From Tetracladium setigerum (taxonomy: Eukaryota; Ascomycota; Leotiomycetes; Helotiales): 64,000 nt of DNA. The stretch is taken from assembly GCA_031472005.1 (NCBI GenBank), contig PZJY01000003.1, positions 3,224,001 through 3,288,000 on the forward strand, written 5' to 3'. Below the pieces are notes generated by a model that did no database searches, was not told where the DNA came from, and saw nothing but the letters and a program-made list of their open reading frames with translations. Positions 1 through 9,833 of this stretch are shown here, one piece after another. The position numbers were made by a program, and so were the translations under genes. How positions within the stretch are numbered: the first letter of the stretch is position 1; each line of letters starts with the position of its first letter.

Positions 1-578
1 TACTCAACGCCAAAACCTTTGCACACAAGGGCTCCCGACAAGCCATATCTTCCACCATATCCATCGCAGCTCGACCAAGTCCATACTTTTGCAGCACCCT
101 GGAGATGTAAAAGGTTGCAATCCAGTAGAGACCTGGCTGGTCTTCGCTAGAATACTCTGGTTTCTCATACTTTGCATCGAGAGATATGTGACCAATTGGA
201 GTGAAACTTTGCTCTGTTGGCTCACGCGGTCTCCCACCAAAGGTCGTGGCGGTATCGATGAGAGGAGTAGCTTCACTGGGGAAAGCCGAGGTATGTTTCT
301 TAAGTTTCTCCATTTTCATCGGATCATCATCTGTAAAGACCTTTGGAATGTCAGAGGCGAAGGTACATGGGAATACAAATACTTACAACCCATTGCAATG
401 CAATCTCACCACTTCTTTGCAACACACTCCATTTTTCTACCATCTCCTGCTTCCATCCGCAGGCTTTCCTCTGACGTCGAAGGCGTTGCAAGTGTTCTGG
501 CGAATCTGGATCCCATGGTATTAATTCGACTTTGGACCGGGGAGAAGGCTTGAAAGATTTTCCATGAAGGTCACTCAT
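1..578 (-). CDS. GNAT-family N-acetyltransferase, 3' end cut by window edge
   Basis: Partial gene; exons are 387-578 and 1-340 (complement), separated by a 46-nt intron at 341-386 (GTAAGT...CCAAAG). The start at 578 begins MSDLHGK. A start at 674 is also open, but the protein-like part begins near 'ELIPWDPDSPEH'. The spliced protein reads through 'WKQEMVEKWSVLQ', 'QWVVFTDDDP', 'PIGHISLD', 'GLYWIATFYISR' and 'KYGLGRAAMD'. The last block resembles the acetyl-CoA-binding motif A (Q/RxxGxG/A) of GNAT enzymes. The pattern matches a widespread fungal GNAT family of unknown substrate, probably acting on a small molecule or protein amine. The C-terminus lies outside the window. Splicing and family are fairly secure; the substrate is unknown. 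Confidence 0.75.
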
Positions 579-916
579 TTTGGCGTTTGAATGTTGAGGT
601 TGAGATGAAAATTCGAGGGAATATTTGCAACTTATAACTGATTGGCTTGAGTCATCAACCTTTGCGCCCTTCATGTCTTCCTAATTAGGAATAGTTTCAC
701 AAACTTCAATTTCTATTTTGTAAACAAGGTTCTCTATCTAAGTACATAGGTATCTTTCACAGAAAATTCGCTGCGGCTTGATAGGACGTTCAATACGATG
801 CCGATCGTGTCATTGGACACAAGCAGTTGTACGTAAAATACAAGCATCCTAAGACTGCGGATCTTCCACATGCTGGTCAATAGGTACTCATTCAGCTATT
901 TCATTTCCTATCAATT

Positions 917-2933
917 CTACAGTAAACCCAAAATATTCTTCTCCACCATCTTCACCCCTTCACGTACTTGAGGACTGAAATGCTTCCTCAACAACTCTCC
1001 TTCCCACACAGTTGCAGCAAAAGGGTTGCTTCCCTCCACTTCCTTGCTCAATGCATCAAACACCCCATCACCCCTTCTCTCCTCGGTATTCCACAGCGCC
1101 GCAATCTTCTTCTCGTGCAATTTGGTGACATTACCCAACAATCCCGTCACTGCGATACAGGATTTCTCTGGAAGATGAAGCGACGTAAGCATCAACTGTT
1201 TCGTAAAAGCGGCAATTCGAAGAGGTGGGATCCCTCGCGCCCCAATTTCGGGGTGAGAACAGAAACAAGAGAGCGAAGGAGAAGGACGGTTGTGGTCTGG
1301 ATGTTGACTTTGTTGTTAGAAGCTGTCGAGGCATTTGGGTCTGGAAAATGCAACGACTTTGAGCTCAATTCAATGTCGGCGTTCAAACTTAGGGCGTGGA
1401 GTGTCTGGTAGAGATGGGTGACGAAAAAGCTAAGATCAAGACTTAGAGCAGCTTGCGACTTTGCTGCATCTTGTCCCTCCAAAAGTGCAAAGGCAGTAAT
1501 GATGCAGAGAAGCGCTTCTCGAGTGAGATTCCGCTGACTCTCTTCGTCCTCTTCTCCTTCCTCCTCCTCTTCAAGGTCATCACCGGTCTCGGCATGACCA
1601 ATAAGATCTTTCAATGCCTCCAAAATATCGCCAAAGAACTCTTGGTTGATAAGGTGTGCGTACCTGGCCAGCCCTTCCAGCACAGCGCCCATCAAATTCG
1701 GCGTTCGTAGCTTCAGAATTCGAAAGTAAGTTACGAACACCAGCTTCAGAGTCTCGGCCTGCATTCGGTCTCGCTCTTGGTGACTGACGGTCGCATCTGC
1801 CTGTGCCATCTCCTTTTCCACCACCTTTTGCTCCTTCAACAACTTCCTCTCCTTCTTTGTCCTAAACACCTTTTTCGCCTTCAATTGCCTGGCTTCATCC
1901 TTCTTAGTTGGTCGGTCCGTGCGATTTACCGATCCTTTCCATGCAAATTCCGACAGCAGCCGTAAATGTAAAAATGTATTCAGCACACTCTCATCAAATC
2001 TGTAGCCCTCCCCTTCATCATTTTGGTCAAGATGGAAACAGCATCTAATGATTGAGTTCCATCTTCATCAGTCTGGAACAGCCGCTCAATCGTTTCTCTG
2101 CACTTAATGAAATCCGCATCCACCTTTCTATTGCTCATCTTTCCCACTAATATTTTCAACAAGTCGCTTCGAAAGTTGAAATGAGGCACGGCAGTCAGCA
2201 GCGCACACGCACAAGAAATCGCGACGCTGTTCAATGCCGGTCCTCCCTCCTTTGATGTCCATCTTGCCCCGGTATTTGCAAGCTTCGCAAGATCTCGAAT
2301 GTAGGTCTGATAACCTGCCACCAAGGCTTGCTCGTATGCTCGTAGTTTCCGGACTTCCTTCGAAACCTTGACTTCCATGTCCTCCTCAGTCAACGGTCGT
2401 ATCCGATAACCTGGTATGATATCCTTGTAGACGGCCAATTGTGTTGCCAGAGCCAGACGTTTGATTGTGGGGTTTTCCGACTGTCCAAACTGCGACAAGA
2501 CCTTGAATGCGCCCAAGTTCTCTTCTGGGTCTTCGTTCAACATTCCAGCTATGCGCGCCATCTCCTCCTTTGCTTCGAGAATCAGCTGTTTCTGGTTGAC
2601 CTTCGGCTGCTTGACCACCTCCTCCTCCAATTCCTCCCCCGATTCCTCTGCTCCCAGCCATTCCAGATCACTCTCCTCCTCTGCCTCCTTTACTTCCGCA
2701 ACCTGCTGCACTACTCCTTCAGAAGTCTTGATTGGAAGCCTGGTGCTTTCTTTTTCCTTCTTTCGTCCCTTGCGCGGTCTGGTCTCATAGTCCTGCTCCA
2801 AATTCCAGCTTGACGCCTGCTTCATAAAGGCATTTGCTTCGGGTTCAGGCTGTAGGGTGGAAGCAGAAGAATCGTCGCCATCTGTGGGAGGAGGCGTAAG
2901 CTTTCGCCGTTTGACTGCTGGGATTCTGGCCAT
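917..2933 (-). CDS. NOC3: Nucleolar complex protein 3 (60S pre-ribosome factor), with two apparent 1-nt deletions
   Basis: NOC3 family: a HEAT-like protein that partners NOC2 in nuclear export of pre-60S particles and also supports DNA replication initiation in yeast. The start at 2933 begins MARIPAVKRRK. A basic N-terminus and an acidic stretch are followed by the conserved block 'KRLALATQLAVYKDIIPGYR' and by 'RKLRAYEQALVAGYQ'. The C-terminal part has 'DESVLNTFLHLRLLSEF', an acidic loop, 'IPPLRIAAFTKQLM' and 'LTSLHLPEKS'. The frame breaks twice, near 2005-2013 and near 1238-1243. Each break needs one extra G on the coding strand, at runs GGGGAGGG and GGGGCG. With both bases restored the length is 673 codons (672 aa), close to yeast Noc3 (about 660). 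No GT-AG intron fits either break. The gene is essential in yeast, so sequence error is the likeliest cause. Confidence 0.9.
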
Positions 2934-3099
2934 TTTGAGGTGATTGTGAATTGTTGATGTTGCTGGCTGCATCGAGTATTTTACATTTTTCAAGGATGCG
3001 GCCGCTCCAGAAAAAAAGTTTGGCAAAAAGTTCCCCGCCAAAAAGTTGAAGCTTCATCCTCCTCCACTGCAAAGCAACCACCTCTACATCAACAACAAG
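2934..3099. promoter_or_regulatory. Shared divergent promoter of NOC3 and NIP7
   Basis: Only 166 bp separate the two start codons, so both 5' UTRs and core promoters must lie here. The segment has A/T runs at 2983-2992 (TGAAAAATGT on the minus strand, loosely like the yeast RRPE element of ribosome-biogenesis genes) and at 3013-3045. The arrangement predicts co-regulation. The RRPE resemblance is weak and is inference only. Confidence 0.5.
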
Positions 3100-3711
3100 A
3101 TGCGTCCTCTAACTGAAGAAGAGACGCAAACTCTGTTTGCAAAGCTTGCAAACTACACTGGAAACTCCTTGAAGAATCTCATCGCGCCTCTCGACAATGG
3201 ACCAAATGCCGATCGATACGTCTTCAGACTTCACCAATCGAGATGCTACTACGTGCGACTCTCCCTTGCGAATCTAGCTACTTCCGTAGCAAGAGACAGC
3301 TTGTTGTCCTTGGGAACATGTTTAGGTATGTGCGCTTCACCTTTATGCGCATCAATGCTAACATCCATCGCAGGCAAGTTCACAAAGACTGGAAAGTTCA
3401 GACTTCATATCACCGCCCTTCCCATCCTGGCAGAACACGCGAGATACAAGGTCTGGGTCAAGTCGAATGGAGAGATGCCATTCTTGTATGGGGGGCACAT
3501 TGTGAAGGCGCATGTTGGAAGATGGAGTGATGATTGCCCAGAGCACCAGGGTGTGGTAATTTACAACATGGCGGATACACCACTTGGTTTCGGGGTCACG
3601 GCAAGGAGTACACAGGAGGCAAGGAGATTGGATCCAACAGGAATTACCTGCTTCAGACAGGCAGATTGTGGGGAGTTTTTACGGGACGAGGATACTTTAT
3701 TCGCTTCATGA
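3100..3711 (+). CDS. NIP7: 60S ribosome biogenesis protein NIP7
   Basis: Exons 3100-3325 and 3374-3711, with a 48-nt intron (GTATGT...CGCAG). The spliced product is 187 aa, the usual size for the family (about 180). It starts MRPLTEEETQTLFAKL, the near-invariant NIP7 N-terminus. The junction gives 'LGTCLGKFTKTGKFRLH', and the C-terminal PUA domain has 'MPFLYGGHIVKAHVGR' and 'NMADTPLGFGVTARST'. NIP7 binds pre-60S particles and is needed for 27S pre-rRNA processing. An in-frame upstream ATG at 3046 exists, but family conservation begins at 3100. The gene is intact and shares its promoter with NOC3, another pre-60S factor. Confidence 0.95.
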   Translation: MRPLTEEETQTLFAKLANYTGNSLKNLIAPLDNGPNADRYVFRLHQSRCYYVRLSLANLATSVARDSLLSLGTCLGMCASPLCASMLTSIAGKFTKTGKFRLHITALPILAEHARYKVWVKSNGEMPFLYGGHIVKAHVGRWSDDCPEHQGVVIYNMADTPLGFGVTARSTQEARRLDPTGITCFRQADCGEFLRDEDTLFAS

Positions 3712-4042
3712 AGGGGATAAAGATGAGAATGGCTGCCGCAAGTTTGACTTCACCTGGAGTTCAGGGTCGTACCAAGGCGTTATTGGATGGGAATGGGCCT
3801 TTATGCTAGATATGTTCAGTGCTGTATGTTTATTCTACCGACTCATAGAGGACGTGAAGTCATCACCAGGGGCACAAAACATGAATGAAAAGTGCTATTG
3901 TACAATGCGTCAGGATTTGGAAATAATTTAATCTCACGTGACCACGCGGATTTCTTGATCCCAATATTTTATTTGCAAGTTGGATGAGCACGCATCCTCA
4001 TCAAGCACCACCACATAATGAAACAATAGCTTATCATCAAAC

Positions 4043-5884
4043 ATGTTGCGACCAGCAACTTCCAAATGCTTGCTCTGTTCATTCAGAGCAGCACAAAAAT
4101 CGCAGCGATCCCTCCTCCCTCTCGCACAAGGCGCAAACCTCTCCCTCAAATACAACAAGTCTGGACGACCACAAGGAATGAGCCTGGATGAAGCCAGAAA
4201 TATTGCAGAGCCTCCACGACCGCCAAGAAGGAAACAAGATGGGCCGTTTGGCGGGATGAATCAAAAGGCGGCAAATATAAGGGGCGTTCCGGAGCGCATA
4301 GCTGGGGAAAAGGGAGAACGAGCTGGTGCAAGGTCGAGGGGCGCAAAGAACGTAAAGTCACTCCATGGAACAAAGGCGTTGAAAATGCAGAGGGCGCTGG
4401 CGCCGGTGTCGTATGATTTGCGAGGGAGGATCAAGGAGCGGTTGGCAGACGTTTCCTCGTTTGAGGAGTTTGAACTTCTCGACTCGGTACGAAATTCTAT
4501 CGCAACGCAGGCATTGGGAGGCTTGACAGAGGTTCAGCCAACTTCCGTGCAGAGGATTACCATTCCTGCACTTCAGGGCATGAAGCAGCGTGGAATAAAG
4601 AGGAAAGAGGGTGAAGGGATGGAGGAGTTCCTGATTGCAGCAGAGACGGGTTCAGGAAAGACGCTGTCATATCTGATTCCAATCATCAACTCCATAAAGT
4701 TGGCCGAGCAAATGGATACCGATGTCAAGGATTACGAGCAGAATAGGGAGAGACTGCGTGAGCAAGCATCATTTCTACTCCCCGACGTGGAATCTCCTCA
4801 CCCAACAACTGGACGACCGAGAGCCATCATACTTGTCCCAACATCGGAACTGGTAGAACAGGTTGGAAACTTGGTCAAGTCATTCTCGCATACAGTCAAG
4901 TTTCGATCGGCTCTGATATCAGCAAACTACAGTGGCAAAGTTATTCGAAATCGACTCTTTTCTCCTAAAGGCATTGACATTTTGGTTTCCACACCCCATC
5001 TTCTCTCCTCGATCGCCGATTCAGATCCCAACATCCTCTCACGAGTAACCCACTTGGTCGTCGATGAAGCAGATACCCTTCTCGATCGTGGATTCGCGCC
5101 TTTGACCTCGGGCTGCATCGACCGAGCGACTCCATCCTTGAAACAACTTGTTCTCTGTTCTGCCACCATCCCTCGCAGTTTCGACAACTATCTCAGGAAA
5201 CGATTCCCTGCCATTCAGCGTCTTGTCACTCCAAATCTTCACGCCATTCCTCGTCGTGTTCAACTTGGTGTTGTGGATTGCGAGCCAACGCCATATCAAG
5301 GCAACAAGAATCTCGCTTGTGCTGACACCATTTGGTCAATTGGTAAGGCTGCAGCTGATCATGATGGACCTGAAAAGGGAATGATTGATGTCAAGCGAGT
5401 ACTGGTCTTTGTGAATGAGCGAGAGACCACGACGGAATTAACTGACTACCTAACCTCTAAGGGCATCGACGCCGTCGCTCTCAGTCGAGACACTCCTTCC
5501 GAAAGACTTTCCGAGGTCATGGCTTCTTTCACAAGTCGCGATCCACTGTCTATCTCCAAAGAAGGTCATCCAGGTGCCATGTCAGATGTTGCACCCAACT
5601 ACGTGCCGGTTGGACAAGTTGCACCTCCCATCACCCGCAAGCTTACGAACATGAAGGTCATTGTAACTACGGATCTCTCATCCCGAGGTATCGACACATT
5701 GGCCGTTCGCCATGTAATTTTATATGATGTACCAAACTCTACGATAGATTTCATTCATAGATTGGGGAGAACGGGCAGAATGGGAAGGAGAGGCAAGGGA
5801 ATTGTGTTGGTTGGAAAGAATGATAGAAGAGATATTGTTGCGGAAGTCAAGGAGTTGATGTTTAGAGGACAGGCGTTGATTTAA
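4043..5884 (+). CDS. MRH4: Mitochondrial DEAD-box RNA helicase MRH4
   Basis: Single-exon gene of 613 aa. The first 40 residues are basic and Ser/Leu-rich with no acidic residues, as in a mitochondrial presequence. The helicase core follows: a Q-motif-like 'VQPTSVQRITIPAL', motif I 'AAETGSGKTLSYL' (about residues 199-211), motif II 'VVDEADTLLDRGF' with DEAD at 341-344, motif III 'LCSATIPRSF', motif V 'VIVTTDLSSRGID' and motif VI 'HRLGRTGRMGRRGKG'. Within DEAD-box proteins, the presequence, the long linker between motifs Ia and II and the overall length match fungal MRH4, which acts in assembly of the mitochondrial large ribosomal subunit. Assignment to MRH4 rather than another mitochondrial DEAD-box protein is strong but rests on pattern memory. 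Confidence 0.9.
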   Translation: MLRPATSKCLLCSFRAAQKSQRSLLPLAQGANLSLKYNKSGRPQGMSLDEARNIAEPPRPPRRKQDGPFGGMNQKAANIRGVPERIAGEKGERAGARSRGAKNVKSLHGTKALKMQRALAPVSYDLRGRIKERLADVSSFEEFELLDSVRNSIATQALGGLTEVQPTSVQRITIPALQGMKQRGIKRKEGEGMEEFLIAAETGSGKTLSYLIPIINSIKLAEQMDTDVKDYEQNRERLREQASFLLPDVESPHPTTGRPRAIILVPTSELVEQVGNLVKSFSHTVKFRSALISANYSGKVIRNRLFSPKGIDILVSTPHLLSSIADSDPNILSRVTHLVVDEADTLLDRGFAPLTSGCIDRATPSLKQLVLCSATIPRSFDNYLRKRFPAIQRLVTPNLHAIPRRVQLGVVDCEPTPYQGNKNLACADTIWSIGKAAADHDGPEKGMIDVKRVLVFVNERETTTELTDYLTSKGIDAVALSRDTPSERLSEVMASFTSRDPLSISKEGHPGAMSDVAPNYVPVGQVAPPITRKLTNMKVIVTTDLSSRGIDTLAVRHVILYDVPNSTIDFIHRLGRTGRMGRRGKGIVLVGKNDRRDIVAEVKELMFRGQALI

Positions 5885-6110
5885 AAACTCGGCTCAAAAA
5901 TGTAGATTACCTTGTAGAATATGTATAAAAATGACGACACAGATGTACGATGTCGGTGTAACAGAGTGTACTTGGTAGTGAAATAGACGATATGAAGACG
6001 CAGATTGATTATTTGGGAAAGTAATGAACCTGGAGTCATCCGTCTGACTACATCTCCCCTCGAATGTTGGTCGGGAATCTTGGGGACTTCAAGCTCTTTA
6101 CCACTCGAGC

Positions 6111-6532
6111 ATGCAAGTAAGCTCGTCCAAACTAGCGGTTCTCATTCATCTCACACCAGGAGGATGGCTTGAAATAATTGATTCTCTACAAACCCTCAAA
6201 TCAGACGATGACATCTTCGGAGGGACCGAACATGAGAAATGGAATAACCGGACTGCTACCGCAAGTGAGTGATTTGGATCGTCCACAAGCAGCGCTTAAT
6301 TGATGTAGCCTTCGAGGATATTGTTGACAAGTAATAGAAATTCATGGCCAAAAGATAAGCACATGAAAGAAATTGGTTTGTGGACGTTGTCGAATACCGG
6401 AGGTGTTGTGATTGAAGATGGTTTTCATTTACCAGAGGTTTGGAAATAACGCAAAATAAGGTTCCTGTATCTTTGCTGGAGTTAAGGAAAGGTTTGAAAG
6501 ACAGAAACAATCATACATATTGGCCAATGTAG
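6111..6532 (+). pseudogene. Relic of a fungal SAM-dependent methyltransferase (LaeA-like class)
   Basis: Three ordered, collinear blocks match the C-terminal half of the common fungal methyltransferase family. Block 1 (6111-6272) reads 'LIHLTPGGWLEIIDSL', then 'SDDDIFGGTEHEKWNN', then a stop. Block 2 (6339-6449) reads 'SWPKDKHMKEIGLWTL' and ends in a stop. Block 3 (6467-6532) reads 'LLELRKGLKDRNNHTYWPM' and ends in a stop. Functional relatives have the same order: PGG(W/Y)xE(L/F)xD, SDDG..GT..EKWN, PWPKDPxLKEIG and a final VRKDLKNRxIHxYxPxYxVYG. The N-terminal SAM-binding half is not visible upstream. A possible intron (GTGAGT at 6265, TAG near 6307) does not rescue the frame. This is a 5'-truncated, decayed copy; the family match is good and the original substrate is unknown. 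Confidence 0.65.
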
Positions 6533-7455
6533 TTTCTTTTCTCCGAAGAGAGTTAGGGGCTTTGGGTGTATACTGATCTTCAGTATTGCTGTTTATGGTC
6601 GTACGCCTAAGCCCGATGCTCACTCCGACAACTGACCTGAAGCCGTACCCCTTGATTCAGCTGAGCCATTCAAGTCGGCTCTTCGCAGAGTAGCCAATAA
6701 GTAGATTAGATGTCAGCCCTGCCGAAGATATCATATTTGATAGAATTCTCCAGAAGACCGCAGAGATACTTCAAGGATGAATCAAAAGCTATTGTAGATA
6801 ATTTCCCAGGCGGTGGGAAATAAATAAGTACACAGTCAGGAATATTTACGAGTACAATCATCTCCGAGCGATACGGAGTATGAGTATTATATATGGCAAG
6901 GCTTGGTGGTTACAACCTCGTATGATGGGCAGTGGTCTAAAAATAGAACGGACAGAGCCGCCTCCAAAGTCAAAAGGTTTTCAGAACCTCCTCCGAAATT
7001 CCCAGCCCTGAGCCCTCCCAAGATCCAACCACTCAACTTGATGACTCTGCAACACCTCACAGTCTAGGCAAATGATATATCAAACCGCCAACCCAATTGC
7101 CAAGGGCTGGGTCTGGCTGTGAGATTGTGCGCTCCGATGGGAGACATTCTCTGCATTCTCCGATTGAGCAGATGTTTCCTTTCTCGTTTCCACTCCACTT
7201 TTCTCAAAACCATTCGCGTTTGCTGACGACGAGCCTCCACGACCGAAGAGGCGCAGCGAGAAATGTTTCTGTTAGGGCCAACGGTTCTTATTTCGTATTA
7301 GAATACGCTCTTGTCTAATTATAACAAGGTGAAACTACTTCTTTACAACCTTAACCACCATCTTTCTTCCGCTGTCGTTCATTCTTGTCCTCGCTCGTTC
7401 TAGATTTATTCTCCGTCATTTCCCTAACAAAACACCACCGTTCACTATCTCCATC
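6533..7455. other. Intergenic stretch upstream of the PLC-like gene
   Basis: No supported gene. A 35-codon open frame starts at 6710 but matches nothing I recognise. The last 150 bases are C/T-rich, as in fungal core promoters and 5' leaders, and probably belong to the gene at 7456. Confidence 0.4.
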
Positions 7456-8577
7456 ATGTTTCCTTCAATACTGACCGTATCGACGGCTCTGCTCTCTCTC
7501 ACATCGCTTGCACAAGCACAATTCACAACCACCACCGCATCGATACCTACTGCCACTCGAGCAGTCAGCTCTTCAGGCACAGCATGTAACAATTCCCCCG
7601 AACTCTGCAATCGAGCATACAACAACATCACACATATGGGAGGGCACAACGCAGCCTTTGTTCGGGATAGCACAACAAGCTTCAGTACTTCGGGCAATCA
7701 ATTCTATAACGCTACAGTGGCGCTTTCCGCTGGCGTGCGGTTACTTTCAGCACAAGTCCATCGAGATAACAACACGATCAAGCTTTGCCATAGTAGCTGT
7801 GGCCTTTTGGATGCCGGGCCCCTTGCGAAATGGCTTTCAGATATCAAGAAATGGATGGATGCAAACCCAAGGGAAGTGGTGACATTGATTATTGTCAACT
7901 CAAACGATGTTACCGCAGCCGAGTACGGAGCAATCTTCAAGTCATCTGGAATCTCAACATACGGATACACACCAACATCCACGCCCCAAAAGACATGGCC
8001 CACGCTCCAGACGATGATTACAGCAAATACTCGCTTGGTTACATTCATCGCTAGCATAACTTACGACACCACATTTCCATATCTCCTCCCCGAATTCGAT
8101 TTCATGTTCGAGACTGCCTTCGGAGTAACGTCACAAGCCGGCTTCAACTGCACCCTCGACCGTCCATCTTCCCAGGGTTCTGCTGTCGCAGCCGTTTCCG
8201 CCGGTCTTATGGGAATGGCGAATCACTTCCTCGACGACGCACAATCCTTCTTCCAAAGTCCCAACACCGATAAACTCGACGTCACGAATTCCGCCACCGT
8301 AAATACCGTGGGCACTCTGGCTACGCAGGGACAACAGTGTCAAAGGGAATGGGGAGTCAAGCCTACGTTTTTACTGGTGAACTTTTTCAATGTAGGACCG
8401 GCGATGGCCACGGCGGACTTGTTGAATGGGATCACTGCAACTGGGAGGACGGTTTTGACGACAAACCAGCTGGTTGAGCAGAGTAGTGGGGGGTTTAAGA
8501 GTGATGCGAGGACTTCGACTTCGTTGGCTTTGGCGGGGATGGGTTTCGTCGCTTTGGCGAACTTTCTATGGCTGTGA
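7456..8577 (+). CDS. Secreted PLC-like phosphodiesterase, probably GPI-anchored
   Basis: Intronless, 373 aa. The N-terminus is a signal peptide with cleavage expected after 'SLAQA' (about residue 22). The TIM-barrel motif 'YNNITHMGGHNAAF' corresponds to the 'THxGxHN' catalytic-His block of PI-PLC X-like fungal phosphodiesterases. It is followed by 'LSAGVRLLSAQVH', 'GPLAKWLSDIKKWMDANPRE' and 'EVVTLIIVN', the usual order in this family. The C-terminus is a Ser/Gly-rich segment and then a hydrophobic tail ending 'ALANFLWL', typical of GPI-anchor addition. The protein probably sits at the cell wall or plasma membrane; its substrate is unproven, and many fungal members lack classical PI-PLC activity. 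Frame and start are clear, and a C/T-rich leader precedes the ATG. Confidence 0.85.
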   Translation: MFPSILTVSTALLSLTSLAQAQFTTTTASIPTATRAVSSSGTACNNSPELCNRAYNNITHMGGHNAAFVRDSTTSFSTSGNQFYNATVALSAGVRLLSAQVHRDNNTIKLCHSSCGLLDAGPLAKWLSDIKKWMDANPREVVTLIIVNSNDVTAAEYGAIFKSSGISTYGYTPTSTPQKTWPTLQTMITANTRLVTFIASITYDTTFPYLLPEFDFMFETAFGVTSQAGFNCTLDRPSSQGSAVAAVSAGLMGMANHFLDDAQSFFQSPNTDKLDVTNSATVNTVGTLATQGQQCQREWGVKPTFLLVNFFNVGPAMATADLLNGITATGRTVLTTNQLVEQSSGGFKSDARTSTSLALAGMGFVALANFLWL

Positions 8578-9833
8578 ATTCAGCCTGATTCTTTCTTCCT
8601 CTTTTAACCTTTTTATTTGTTTTTATTATACATAGCGACGGAGTTTGATGGCATTATTAAAAATACTAGAAAGCTAGCTAGATTGCATTGGGTGGTGATG
8701 GGACTTGGATAGGATTTAACAGGGATATACTCCGTATGTAATACCATTCGGTGGCTGAGCAATGCTCGCCTTGAAATTTATTGCGTTAACATACCATTAC
8801 GTTGGTTTCTTATTTTACTTCGTGATTTTCATGCGTTGATATTAATTTGTATTCTCAAGACACTTCTTCGTTTCATCAGCTCGGGAAACACCCGGAACCG
8901 AGATCCAAGATCTTGGGTGGTCTCAAGGAACACATGATCCAAGCAGCTCCAAGTGATGGAATGCTAGAACCACTGCGCGGAGTAGAAGGAGAGAAGAGGG
9001 TAATCCTTGTAGAGCTTGAGCTTCTCCAAAAATACAAGTCTCCGAAAGCATAATGCTCTTGCTCATTCTTGAATCCCGCCAAGAAGATGCGATGTATCAA
9101 TTAAAGAATATCTTGAGAAACAAAAACTTGCAATTACCTTCTATCATTACCCCAGAATTTGGAAAAGATGCGCCACCAAGTGCACTCATTGTCGAATTCA
9201 ACATCCTGTTCACGGAATTAGCGCAAATTTCGCTGTAATTCGCAGCCGGTGGTGCAAAGTCAAAAGGGATTTAATTCAACTGAGTGAACAATCGCCATTT
9301 TGTGCTGTAATTATGGAATCCTTGAAATCGTGATTGATTCTGCGCTCCAAGCCGCTCACAAATCAGATGAATATCATAGGTCAGGGGAAGTGACATTCCC
9401 GTTCCACCCGCATACAAGTACTGTACGGTAAGCCACGCGGCGTCCTCACATTGTGCAAAATCCCACAAAGTTCATAGAACTGTGGAGAAAGCGTTCCCTT
9501 GTCCAGTTTTGGATGCGGAGGTACAGTACATACCAAAAAACGACCACAAACAGAGTGGATCTCCATCGACGTGGGGGATCTTTTATATGTAGGTAGGTAA
9601 TTAGCCGGTACCCTGGCAATTGCTTTATCTCTGAGTTGTCAACTTCACCACTATATTATTCCGGATAGCTATCTTTTTGACCAACATTTCGAGGTCACTG
9701 GATGTTTTGATCTTAATACTCAATAACATATACCAACACTGAAACTCAAGTCGCTCCTGGATTTCCTCGTGATACAGATCTTCAGCATATCATTCAATCA
9801 GATTGTGCGCTGCCCGCACCAAGTAACACAATC
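8578..9833. other. Intergenic stretch between the PLC-like gene and the P450
   Basis: Two adjacent plus-strand open frames, 8847-9053 (68 codons) and 9053-9238 (61 codons), have protein-like composition but match no family I know. They could be a degraded gene or chance. Nothing else is supported. Confidence 0.3.

Noticed and set aside
1250..1980. Reading the NOC3 frame breaks as introns or programmed frameshifts
   Set aside because: No GT...AG pair of usable length spans either break, no slippery heptamer is evident, and one added G restores the family sequence at both sites.
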